33,805 bases of DNA from Alphaproteobacteria bacterium (GTDB taxonomy: Bacteria; Pseudomonadota; Alphaproteobacteria; Sphingomonadales; Sphingomonadaceae), in NCBI GenBank assembly GCA_018828205.1, contig JAHJWA010000108.1:1-33805 (forward strand). Reading direction: 5' to 3'. The translations under genes were made by a program, and so were the position numbers. The notes under the pieces were generated by a model that did no database searches, was not told the origin of the DNA, and saw only the letters and a list, made by a program, of their open reading frames with translations. This document shows, one piece after another, positions 1-7,819 of this stretch; positions within the stretch are counted from its first letter, which is position 1, and every line of letters begins with the position of its first letter.

Positions 1-592
1 CCGGACGGTAGGAGCGCGCGATCGACATATGCCCGTCGTGGCGCACGATCGGGTGCCAGCCCGCCAGCTGCGCGAGCAGCGGGTAGCCGAAATAGGCGAA
101 GCCGTGGCGGTGCAGATCGTTGACGAACCAGCAGCATTTGGCGTGCGTATCCATCCCGATCAGGAAGGCGACCAGCTCGTCATGCGTCATGTGATGCGCG
201 ACCAGGCTCGAGATCACGACATCGAAATCGCGCGCGATCACCTCGGCATAATCGCCGGTCCAATATTCGATCGGCAGGTCGCAGGGCGTGCTCTCGCGCG
301 CGACGACCTTGCTCTTGGGGTTGAGATCGACCCCGACCAGATAGGCGGTCTTGCCCTTGCGCTTGGCCCAGGCGGCGATCTCGCGCAGCATGTCGCCATC
401 GCCGAAGCCGACATCGAGCAGGCGGAAGGAATCGCGTCCCGCCAGCGCGCGGTCGAGATAGGCCAGCGTCGGGGCATGCGCGCGGGTCACGCGGTTGACC
501 TTGGCGAGATCCTGCAGGACCGCGCGATAGGTGGCCAGGTCCATCCCCGGCTCGTCCATCATCTCCTGGGCGATCAGTCTGTCTTCAAGCAT
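1..592 (-). CDS. class I SAM-dependent methyltransferase, 3' end truncated by the window edge
   Basis: Own translation from ATG at 592 (absent from the ORF track because it runs off the window): MLEDRLIAQEMMDEPGMDLATYRAVLQDLAKVNRV...FRLLDVGFGDGDMLREIAAWAKRKGKTAYLVGVDLNPKSK...; LLDVGFGDGDM is a SAM-binding motif I. Starts 7 bp after the stop of the PKS gene. Confidence 0.88.
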   Translation of the reverse strand, partial: MLEDRLIAQEMMDEPGMDLATYRAVLQDLAKVNRVTRAHAPTLAYLDRALAGRDSFRLLDVGFGDGDMLREIAAWAKRKGKTAYLVGVDLNPKSKVVARESTPCDLPIEYWTGDYAEVIARDFDVVISSLVAHHMTHDELVAFLIGMDTHAKCCWFVNDLHRHGFAYFGYPLLAQLAGWHPIVRHDGHMSIARSYRP

Positions 593-598
593 AGGTCT

Positions 599-1636
599 TC
601 ACGCGCTCCAGCCGAAGCGGAAGCCTTCCATTGCCAGCCCCGGGCCGAAGGCCAGCGCGACCCCGTCGCGAGGCGCGTCGCGCAGCGTGCGCTCGAGCAC
701 GAACATCAGCGTCGAGGAGGACATATTGCCGAAATCGCGCAGCACCGCGCGCGAATGATCGAGCGCATCGGGCGCGAGCCCCAGCCCGTTCTCGATGGCG
801 TCGAGGATCGAGCGGCCGCCGGCATGGACCGCGAAGGCCTCGGGCAATTCGTCGCCCGCGATCCGCGCGCGGACCTCGGGGGTCAGCAGCGCGTCGCGGA
901 TCCGGCCGGGCACCTCGCCCGAGAGATGCATCTCGAAGCCGGTGTCGCCGATATGCCAGGTGATCAGCCCGTCGCTGTCCTCCAGAGTCGCGGAGAGGCC
1001 CTCGCCGAGCTCGAGCCCGGGGCCCGCGCCGCTGACGATCGCCGCAGCCGCACCGTCGCCGAACTGCGCGCCGGCGAGCAGCGGCTCGATCTCGTCATGG
1101 TCCTGGTGGTGCAGGCTGGAGAGCTCGACGGTCACCACCAGCACGCGCGCCTCGGGTTCGCTGCGGACGATATGCCGCGCGGTGCGCAGCGCGGTGACCG
1201 CGGCGTAGCAGCCCATGAACCCCACCAGCACCCGCTCGACCGAGCCCGCCAGCCCCAGCCGCCGCGCGAGGATCTGGTCGATCCCCGGCGCCACGAAGCC
1301 GGTGCAACTTGCAACGACGATATGCGTAACAATGCCGAGTTTGCCCAGCTTCCTGATCGCCGCCAGTGCCAGTTCGGGCGCCTCTTTGGCGTAGATTGCC
1401 ATGCGCTCGGCGGTGCTCGGCGGTTCGGCGGCGTAGAAGCCCGCGCCCTCGTCGAGCTTGGCATCCTCCTCGTCGAGCACCGACCAGCGATGCTCGATGC
1501 CCGACCGCTCCGCCATCCGCGCATAGAGCTTCGCCTCGCGCCGACCCTCGAGCCGGCGCATCGCCCAGTGGCGGTAGTCCTGTTCGAAGTCGCAATCGGG
1601 CACGGCTGTGGCGATGGCATTGATACGCGCGGTCAT
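599..1636 (-). CDS. type III polyketide synthase (chalcone/stilbene synthase-like)
   Basis: ORF 599..1666; likely start MTARINAIATAVPD at 1636. Thiolase-fold features: VVASCTGFVAPGIDQILARRLGL (active-site Cys region), GFMGCYAAVTALRTA, HAGGRSILDAIENGLGL, C-terminal FGPGLAMEGFRF. Confidence 0.9.
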   Translation of the reverse strand: MTARINAIATAVPDCDFEQDYRHWAMRRLEGRREAKLYARMAERSGIEHRWSVLDEEDAKLDEGAGFYAAEPPSTAERMAIYAKEAPELALAAIRKLGKLGIVTHIVVASCTGFVAPGIDQILARRLGLAGSVERVLVGFMGCYAAVTALRTARHIVRSEPEARVLVVTVELSSLHHQDHDEIEPLLAGAQFGDGAAAAIVSGAGPGLELGEGLSATLEDSDGLITWHIGDTGFEMHLSGEVPGRIRDALLTPEVRARIAGDELPEAFAVHAGGRSILDAIENGLGLAPDALDHSRAVLRDFGNMSSSTLMFVLERTLRDAPRDGVALAFGPGLAMEGFRFGWSA

Positions 1637-1689
1637 TCGGGAAGACATCCTAGATTGCTCCCTCAACGGTCGCGCGCTGCGCTGGTTTC

Positions 1690-3744
1690 CTAATCCGGGA
1701 GATTATCGCGCAATTCGGCCAACCACAAATCCGCCACCGCATCGCTGGGCGCGCGCCAGTCGCCGCGCGGGCTGAGCGCCCCGCCCGCGCTGACCTTGGG
1801 CCCGTTGGGCATGGCGCTGCGCTTGAACTGGCTGAACTGGATGAAGCGCAGCAGGAATTTCTCGAGCCAGTCGGCGATCGTCGCGAGGTCGTATTGCCTC
1901 CTGCGCTCCTCGTGAAAGCCTTCCGGCCAGATCCCCTCTCGCGCGTCCCGCCAGGCGTGCCAGGCGAGGAAGGCGACATGGCTGGGCTTCTGCCCCCAAC
2001 GCACGATGTGGTGGAGGAAGAAATCGTTGAGTTCGTATGGCCCGATCTTGCTCTCGGTGCGCTGGATCTCGCCATCCTCGCCGGCGGGCACCAATTCGGG
2101 CGAGATATCGGTCGCGAGAATGTCGTGCAGCACCGCATCGCAGCTTTCGTCGAACTGCCTTGTGGTGGTCGTCCAGCGGATGAGGTGCTGGATCAGCGTC
2201 TTGGGCACACCCGAATTGACGTTGTAATGGCTCATGTGGTCGCCCACGCCATAGGTGCTCCAGCCCAGCGCGATCTCGCTCAGATCGCCCGTCCCGATCA
2301 CCCAGCCGCCGTGCTGCCCCGCCAGCCGGAACAGGTAATCGGTCCGCAGGCCGGCTTGAACATTCTCGAAGGTGATGTCGTAGACCGGTTCGCCGCCGGC
2401 GAAGGCGTGGCCGATGTTCTCGAGCATCAGCGCGGCGGTCGGCCTGATGTCGATCTCCTCGGCGGTGATCTGGAGCGCATCCATCAGCCGCCAGGCGTTG
2501 GACTTGGTGCCGTCCGAAGTGCCGAAGCCGGGCAGCGTATAGCCGCGGATGGTCGAGCGCGGCAGCCCCAGGCTGTCGCAGGCCTTGGCCGCGACGATCA
2601 ACGCATGGGTGCTGTCGAGACCGCCCGACACCCCGATCACCAGGCATTTCGGATCGGTCGCCTGGATCCGGCGGATCAGTCCGTCGACCTGGATGTTGAA
2701 CGCCTCGTAGCAATCCTCGTCCAGCTTGTTCTGGCGGTTGGGTACGAAGGGAAAGCGGCGGATCGGGCGGCGCAGTCCGACATCGCCGCCCGCGGGTTCG
2801 TGATCGAACACCACGGTGCGGAACCGGTCCTCGGGGCGGCCGCATTCGTCGGCGGCATCGTTGAAGGTCTGCATCCGCATCCGGTCGCTGAGGATGCGCT
2901 GGCAGTCGATATCGGCGATGCACAATTCGGGCTCGCGGTCGAAGCGCACGCTCTCGGCGAGCAGATCGCCGAGTTCGTAGATCATGCCCTGTCCGTCCCA
3001 GGCGAGGTCGGTGGTGCTCTCGCCGTGACCGCTGGCCGAATAGGCATAGGCGCAGACCGAGCGTGAGGAACTGGCGCGGCTGAGCATGTGACGCTCGTCC
3101 GACTTGCCGATGGTGATGTTGGAGGCCGACAGGTTGAGCAGAATGGTCGCGCCCGCGAGCGCGGCCTGCGTCCCCGGCTGCACCGGGCTCCAGAAATCCT
3201 CGCAGATCTCCATCCCGAAGACAAAGCCCGGGATGCTTTCATGCGCGAAGATCAGATCGACCCCGAAGGGGACTTCAGCGCCGCCGATCGGGATCGCGAG
3301 ATCGACGCAATCGCGTCCGTGCACGAACCAGCGCTTCTCGTAGAACTCGCGGTAATTGGGCAGATAGCTCTTGGGCACCACGCCCAGGATCGTCCCGCGC
3401 GCGATCGCGATCCCGCAATTGTAGATCCGCCCGTTGCGCCGCAGCGGGGCGCCGATCACCAGCACGGTCGCGAACTCGCGACTTGCCTCGACGATCCGCT
3501 GGAGATGGGTTTCGACCGCATCGAGCAACGCGACCTGCAAGTGCAGATCGTCGATCGCGTAGGATGACAGGCTCAGTTCGGGATAGAGCAAGAGATCGAC
3601 CTGGTGCGCGGCCGCCTTGCGCGCTTCGCCGATGATCCCATCGGCATTATAGGCGACATCGGCGGTGCGCACCTTGGGAGTGCTGGTCGCCAACCGCACG
3701 AAGCCGTGGGTGTGCAGGTCGAAGAAAGGGTGGGTTTGGGTCAT
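1690..3744 (-). CDS. nadE: NAD+ synthase, glutamine-dependent (nitrilase domain + synthetase domain)
   Basis: ORF 1690..3780 with likely start MTQTHPFFDLHTHGF at 3744; nitrilase-type GMEICEDFWSP and PP-loop VIGVSGGLDSTHALIVAAKA. Confidence 0.93.
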   Translation of the reverse strand: MTQTHPFFDLHTHGFVRLATSTPKVRTADVAYNADGIIGEARKAAAHQVDLLLYPELSLSSYAIDDLHLQVALLDAVETHLQRIVEASREFATVLVIGAPLRRNGRIYNCGIAIARGTILGVVPKSYLPNYREFYEKRWFVHGRDCVDLAIPIGGAEVPFGVDLIFAHESIPGFVFGMEICEDFWSPVQPGTQAALAGATILLNLSASNITIGKSDERHMLSRASSSRSVCAYAYSASGHGESTTDLAWDGQGMIYELGDLLAESVRFDREPELCIADIDCQRILSDRMRMQTFNDAADECGRPEDRFRTVVFDHEPAGGDVGLRRPIRRFPFVPNRQNKLDEDCYEAFNIQVDGLIRRIQATDPKCLVIGVSGGLDSTHALIVAAKACDSLGLPRSTIRGYTLPGFGTSDGTKSNAWRLMDALQITAEEIDIRPTAALMLENIGHAFAGGEPVYDITFENVQAGLRTDYLFRLAGQHGGWVIGTGDLSEIALGWSTYGVGDHMSHYNVNSGVPKTLIQHLIRWTTTTRQFDESCDAVLHDILATDISPELVPAGEDGEIQRTESKIGPYELNDFFLHHIVRWGQKPSHVAFLAWHAWRDAREGIWPEGFHEERRRQYDLATIADWLEKFLLRFIQFSQFKRSAMPNGPKVSAGGALSPRGDWRAPSDAVADLWLAELRDNLPD

Positions 3745-3796
3745 GCCGCCTTCCGTATCGGCAGACACTGCGCCGTGCAATCGACCAGACCGCGGC

Positions 3797-4798
3797 TCAG
3801 GCGGCGAGCAGTTCGGCGGCGCGCGGGCCGTCCTGCAGCAGCGCGAGCAGCCCGCGCTCCTCGCGGCTGAGCCATTTGGTGCTGCGCGGCAGGCTCAGGG
3901 TCTCGCGCCACTCCGACTGTTTGCCGATCAGATCGATGACCGCGGGGTGGACATAGCTCTTGCGCGTCACCGCCGGGGTGTTGCCCAGATGCGCGGAGAC
4001 TCCTTCCAGCACCGCCTTGATCGTCAGCCCCTCCTTGCTACCGGCCAGCATGCTGAATCCCAGCACGCTGGCATGCCAGGTCCGGAAATTCTTCGCGGTG
4101 AAATCCTCGCCCATGGTCTCGCGCAGATAGGCGTTCACATCGGACGATCCGACGGCGTGATGCGCGCCGTCGTCGTCGACATATTGGAACACGTGCTGAC
4201 CGGGCAGATCCTGCATCTTGCGGACCACGCGCGCCAAGCTGCTGTCGGTCAGCTTGAGCTCGCGAAGCTTGCCGCCCTTGCCCTTGAACCGCAGCCGGAG
4301 CGTGTGCCCGGTCACCTCGGCATGACGCTGGCGCAGGGTGGTCGCGCCGTAGCTCTTGTTGCTGGCCGCATAGCCCTCGTTCCCGATCCGCACCGCCCCC
4401 AGATCGAGCAGCCGCACCACGCTCGCCACCGCTCGTTCGCGGGTCAGGGTCCGCGCGCGCAGATCCTCCTCGACCCGGCGGCGGACCAGCGGCAGCAGAT
4501 TGCCGAAAGCGATGCAGCCGTCGTATTTCTCGCTTTCCTGCTTGGCGCGGAAGTCGGGATGGTAGCGATATTGCTTGCGCCCCTTGGCGTCGTAGCCGGT
4601 GGCGAGAATATGGCCGTTGGGCGCCGGGCAGAACCAGGCATCGATATAGGCGGGCGGCAGCGCGATCGCGTTCAGCCGCCGCTTCTCCAGTCGATCGGCA
4701 ATCAGCTTGCCGTCGGGATCGTAATAGGCCCAGCCCCGGCCGGCGCGCTTGCGGTTGATCCCCGGGAGATCGTCGTCGACATAGATGAGCTTGGTCAT
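3797..4798 (-). CDS. DNA topoisomerase IB
   Basis: ORF 3797..4810, likely start MTKLIYVDDDLPGINRKRAGRGWAYYDPDGK; FRTWHASVLGF and catalytic-Tyr region VTRKSYVHPAVID typical of bacterial/poxvirus-type topo IB. Confidence 0.9.
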   Translation of the reverse strand: MTKLIYVDDDLPGINRKRAGRGWAYYDPDGKLIADRLEKRRLNAIALPPAYIDAWFCPAPNGHILATGYDAKGRKQYRYHPDFRAKQESEKYDGCIAFGNLLPLVRRRVEEDLRARTLTRERAVASVVRLLDLGAVRIGNEGYAASNKSYGATTLRQRHAEVTGHTLRLRFKGKGGKLRELKLTDSSLARVVRKMQDLPGQHVFQYVDDDGAHHAVGSSDVNAYLRETMGEDFTAKNFRTWHASVLGFSMLAGSKEGLTIKAVLEGVSAHLGNTPAVTRKSYVHPAVIDLIGKQSEWRETLSLPRSTKWLSREERGLLALLQDGPRAAELLAA

Positions 4799-4893
4799 GG
4801 TGAAGGCCAAACCGCCCAGGCGGTGTTCCGGTTCCGCTTGCCTGGCGGCCTTGCGCGCCCCACCTGTGCCACAGACACTCGAGGAGACACGCT

Positions 4894-5745
4894 TTGCCCG
4901 ACGCCAGCTATACGCCGCCCGAAATCTGGTCGCACGACGCCGAAAACGGCGGGAAGTTCGCCAGCATCAACCGCCCGACCTCCGGTGCCCGCGAGGATAA
5001 GGAATTGCCGCTGGGCACCCATGACCTCCAGCTCTATTCGCTCGCGACACCCAATGGGGTGAAGGCCACGATCATGCTCGAGGAACTGCTCGAGGCCGGG
5101 CATGCGGGCGCCGAATACGACGCCTGGACGATCAACATCGGCGACGGCGATCAGTTTGGATCGGGCTTCGTCGATCTCAACCCCAATTCCAAGATCCCCA
5201 CGCTGCTCGACCGCAGCGGCAAAAAGCCCGTGCGGGTGTTCGAAAGCGGCGCGATCCTGATGCATCTGGCGGAAAAGTTCGGCGCCTTCCTGCCCACCGA
5301 TCACACCCGCGCCGAGGTGCTCAGCTGGCTGTTCTGGCAGGTCGGCAGCGCGCCCTTCATCGGCGGCGGCTTCGGCCATTTCTACGCCTATGCGCCCGAG
5401 AAATACGAATATCCGATCAACCGCTATGCGATGGAAACCAAGCGGTTGTTCGATGTCGCCGACAAGCGGCTCGAGCGCTCGCAATATCTCGGCGGCGACG
5501 AATACACCGTGGCCGACATCGCCGCCTTCCCCTGGATCGCCCCCTTCGTTTTCGGCGGGATCTACGGCGAAGCGCGCACATTCCTGGCGATCCACGAATA
5601 CGAGCATGTCGATCGCTGGGTGAAGACCATCGCCGAACGCCCCGGGGTCAAGCGCGGCCGGATCGTCAACAAGACCTGGGGCGAAGAGAACGAGCAGTTG
5701 CGCGAACGCCATTCGGCGGCAGACTTCGAAGGCAAGGCTCTCTAG
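4894..5745 (+). CDS. yghU: glutathione S-transferase family, YghU-like (GSH-dependent disulfide-bond oxidoreductase)
   Basis: IWSHDAENGGKFASINRPTSGAREDKELPLGTHDLQLYSLATPNGVKATIMLEELLEAG; TTG start preceded by GAGGAGA. Confidence 0.9.
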   Translation: MPDASYTPPEIWSHDAENGGKFASINRPTSGAREDKELPLGTHDLQLYSLATPNGVKATIMLEELLEAGHAGAEYDAWTINIGDGDQFGSGFVDLNPNSKIPTLLDRSGKKPVRVFESGAILMHLAEKFGAFLPTDHTRAEVLSWLFWQVGSAPFIGGGFGHFYAYAPEKYEYPINRYAMETKRLFDVADKRLERSQYLGGDEYTVADIAAFPWIAPFVFGGIYGEARTFLAIHEYEHVDRWVKTIAERPGVKRGRIVNKTWGEENEQLRERHSAADFEGKAL

Positions 5746-5756
5746 GGTCCGCAAGC

Positions 5757-5783
5757 ACGGGCGCGACCCGCGGTTGCGCCCGT
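5757..5783. terminator. stem-loop after yghU-like gene
   Basis: ACGGGCGC-N11-GCGCCCGT, 8-bp perfect stem, 12 nt after the stop; no T-tract. Confidence 0.45.
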
Positions 5784-5875
5784 CACCCCGACGCGTCGGG
5801 CGAGTTGAGATGGGCCCGATGGGGCGGTCAGCCCTTTTCATCGCCGCGCAAACCGCTATAGGGGCGCGCTCGTGC

Positions 5876-5950
5876 TGGGGTGTAGCCAAGTGGTAAGGCA
5901 CCGGTTTTTGGTATCGGCATTCGCAGGTTCGATCCCTGCCACCCCAGCCA
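5876..5950 (+). tRNA. trnQ: tRNA-Gln, anticodon TTG, CCA encoded
   Basis: TGGGGTG...CACCCCA acceptor stem, anticodon arm CCGGT-TTTTGGT-ATCGG, T-arm GCAGGTTCGATCCCTGC, terminal GCCA. Confidence 0.97.
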
Positions 5951-6247
5951 ACACCTCCGACAAGTCATTGAAAACGAACTGATTCCTATCGGCCGCGACG
6001 GGACTTTGGCCCGGTCACTGTGCCCACGATCCGGCCTGCAGGCGTGGGGACCGGAAACATCTTTCGAGGAACTCCAACGCGGCGAGGCGCGCGCGCGGTA
6101 GGGCTTTCGGATCAGACCGGAGTGGTGATCGCGGCACCCTGCCGGCCGCGAGGAAGCTTGCTCGCTTCCCATCCTCGACAGCAAGTCTGCGCCGGCCCAC
6201 GTGCACCGCAGCACGTTTGACACATTGGCGATCTAGTCCGCGCTCCC

Positions 6248-6805
6248 GTGTCCGCAATGTTCTCCCAGCATGACCAGCTTTCCGGGCCGAAGAGCCATGC
6301 GAAAGGCGCCCCCTCGGCAGATCATGAGTGGACCGCGCTGCGCCATACGATTGTTTCCTACGTGATGCGGCGGGGTCAACCCCGCCATATTGCGGAAGAT
6401 GTGGCGCAGGATGCCTGCATCAAACTGCTGCGCTATTGCGAGCAGCAACGACCGGCGAGTCTGTATGCGCTGGCCTTCCGGATCGCCTCCAACTGTCTGG
6501 TCGATATGGTTCGCAAGGAAGGCACCGGACATGCGGAGCTGGCCGATGATCTTGCATGCGAGGCTCCGCTACAGGACCGAATAATTGATGGGCAGTTGCG
6601 CGTGATCAGGTTTGAGACCGCGCTGGCGGCCATGCCATCGCTGAGGCGGGCGGTCTTCCGCAAGCGGCGGATCGACAATCACTCCCACGCTCAGATTGCC
6701 GCAGAGTTCGGCATATCCGTCGCATCGGTAGAAAAACATGTCAGCCGCGGACTGCAGGATTTGCGCCGGGCGCTGCAGATCGACAAGGATGGCGACATCC
6801 GATGA
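6248..6805 (+). CDS. ECF-family RNA polymerase sigma factor (FecI-like)
   Basis: Sigma2 region ..HIAEDVAQDACIKLLRYCEQ..LYALAFRIASNCLVDMVRKE, sigma4 region RRAVFRKRRIDNHSHAQIAAEFGISVASVEKHVSRGLQDLRRAL; followed by fecR-like gene with ATGA overlap. Confidence 0.93.
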   Translation: MSAMFSQHDQLSGPKSHAKGAPSADHEWTALRHTIVSYVMRRGQPRHIAEDVAQDACIKLLRYCEQQRPASLYALAFRIASNCLVDMVRKEGTGHAELADDLACEAPLQDRIIDGQLRVIRFETALAAMPSLRRAVFRKRRIDNHSHAQIAAEFGISVASVEKHVSRGLQDLRRALQIDKDGDIR

Positions 6806-7725
6806 CCGCCACCGATAGCTCATACGAACAAGCCGCGGCCTGGCTCGACCAGATGAACCGCTCGGTCTTCGACGCTGCCGATGGCGAGCGCTTCGATGCA
6901 TGGATGAACGCCGACCCGCTGAACCGTGAAGCCTTCGCCGAACTCGCGGCGATCTGGGACAGCGAGGAGCTGGAGACAGCCTGCGCGGCCGAACCGGCAG
7001 CGACAGCCGCACCGCGACGCTTGTTCGCGGCCGGCTGGGTCAGCTCGGCGCGGGTAGCCTTGGTGGCCGCGGCGACGGCGGCCATCGTGCTCTTCACCGC
7101 CACCATGATCCCGCGTGACTACGGCAGCGCTCCGGGCGAGATGCGGCGCGTCGCTCTGGCGGACGGCACAAGCGTCGTTCTCGGCGGCAGCAGTTCCATC
7201 AGCGTGCGGATGCTTCCTTGGCGCCGGGCCATCGATCTCGAACGCGGAGAGGCATCGTTCGATGTCGCGCACGATGCAGCGCGGCCGATGGCGGTGCGCA
7301 TCGGGGAAACACGGGTTACGGTCCTTGGAACCGCCTTTCATATCGACCGGCTGGCGGCCGACCGCGTCACGGTGGCCGTTTCGCGCGGGTCGGTGCGCGT
7401 CAACACCGGTACCGAGGAACTGGATATCTCGCGTTTGGAAGCGGTGCGAGCGATGTCGGGGAGGCTGCAACGGGTGCGTTTCGAACCCGAGCTGCAGGTC
7501 GCCAGCGGGTGGTTCGTGGCAAAGGAGGCGCCTCTCGCCGATCTGGTCGAGAAACTGCGCCGCTACTCCAAGACCCCGATCCGCATCACCAATGGCCAAG
7601 CCCGCGCTCTCCGCGTGACGGGGCGCTTCAAGATCGCCGATGTCGCAGGCACTTTGAATACTCTTGAAGGCCTCTATGGCATTGAAATCGCAAGGCGTAA
7701 TTCATCGATAGAAATATCGTTATAA
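6802..7725 (+). CDS. FecR-family anti-sigma/signal transducer
   Basis: N-terminal DUF4880-like AAAWLDQMNRSVFDAADGERFDAWMNADPLNREAFAEL; one TM segment (VALVAAATAAIVLF); FecR core MRRVALADGTSVVLGGSSSISV, RGEASFDVAHDAARPMAVRIGETRVTVLGTAFHI. Confidence 0.93.
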   Translation: MTATDSSYEQAAAWLDQMNRSVFDAADGERFDAWMNADPLNREAFAELAAIWDSEELETACAAEPAATAAPRRLFAAGWVSSARVALVAAATAAIVLFTATMIPRDYGSAPGEMRRVALADGTSVVLGGSSSISVRMLPWRRAIDLERGEASFDVAHDAARPMAVRIGETRVTVLGTAFHIDRLAADRVTVAVSRGSVRVNTGTEELDISRLEAVRAMSGRLQRVRFEPELQVASGWFVAKEAPLADLVEKLRRYSKTPIRITNGQARALRVTGRFKIADVAGTLNTLEGLYGIEIARRNSSIEISL

Positions 7726-7769
7726 AACAGAAACAATGTAACAATAGTGTAATCAGAAAAACATTGTCC

Positions 7770-7798
7770 GGAAACACCCTTCTGCACCGTTTTGTAGG
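7770..7798 (+). promoter_or_regulatory. candidate ECF-type promoter for the TonB receptor
   Basis: GGAAAC - 17 bp - TGTAGG, about 20 bp upstream of the receptor ATG, in an AT-rich gap; motif match by eye only. Confidence 0.25.
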
Positions 7799-7819
7799 TG
7801 GAACTGAAGGGGATCTAAC

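Noticed and set aside
29-1693. 554-aa + strand ORF (and similar long ORFs at 8774..10897 -, 22025..24178 +, 27922..30021 -, 30699..32945 +, 10788..12134 -, 4795..5901 -)
   Set aside because: Antisense mirrors of clearly recognised genes; Arg/Ala/Gly/Asp/His-rich low-information translations typical of stop-poor GC-rich DNA.
5828-6223. 131-aa minus ORF containing GWQGSNLRMPIPKTGALPLGYTP
   Set aside because: This is the reverse translation of the tRNA-Gln gene, a well-known annotation artefact.
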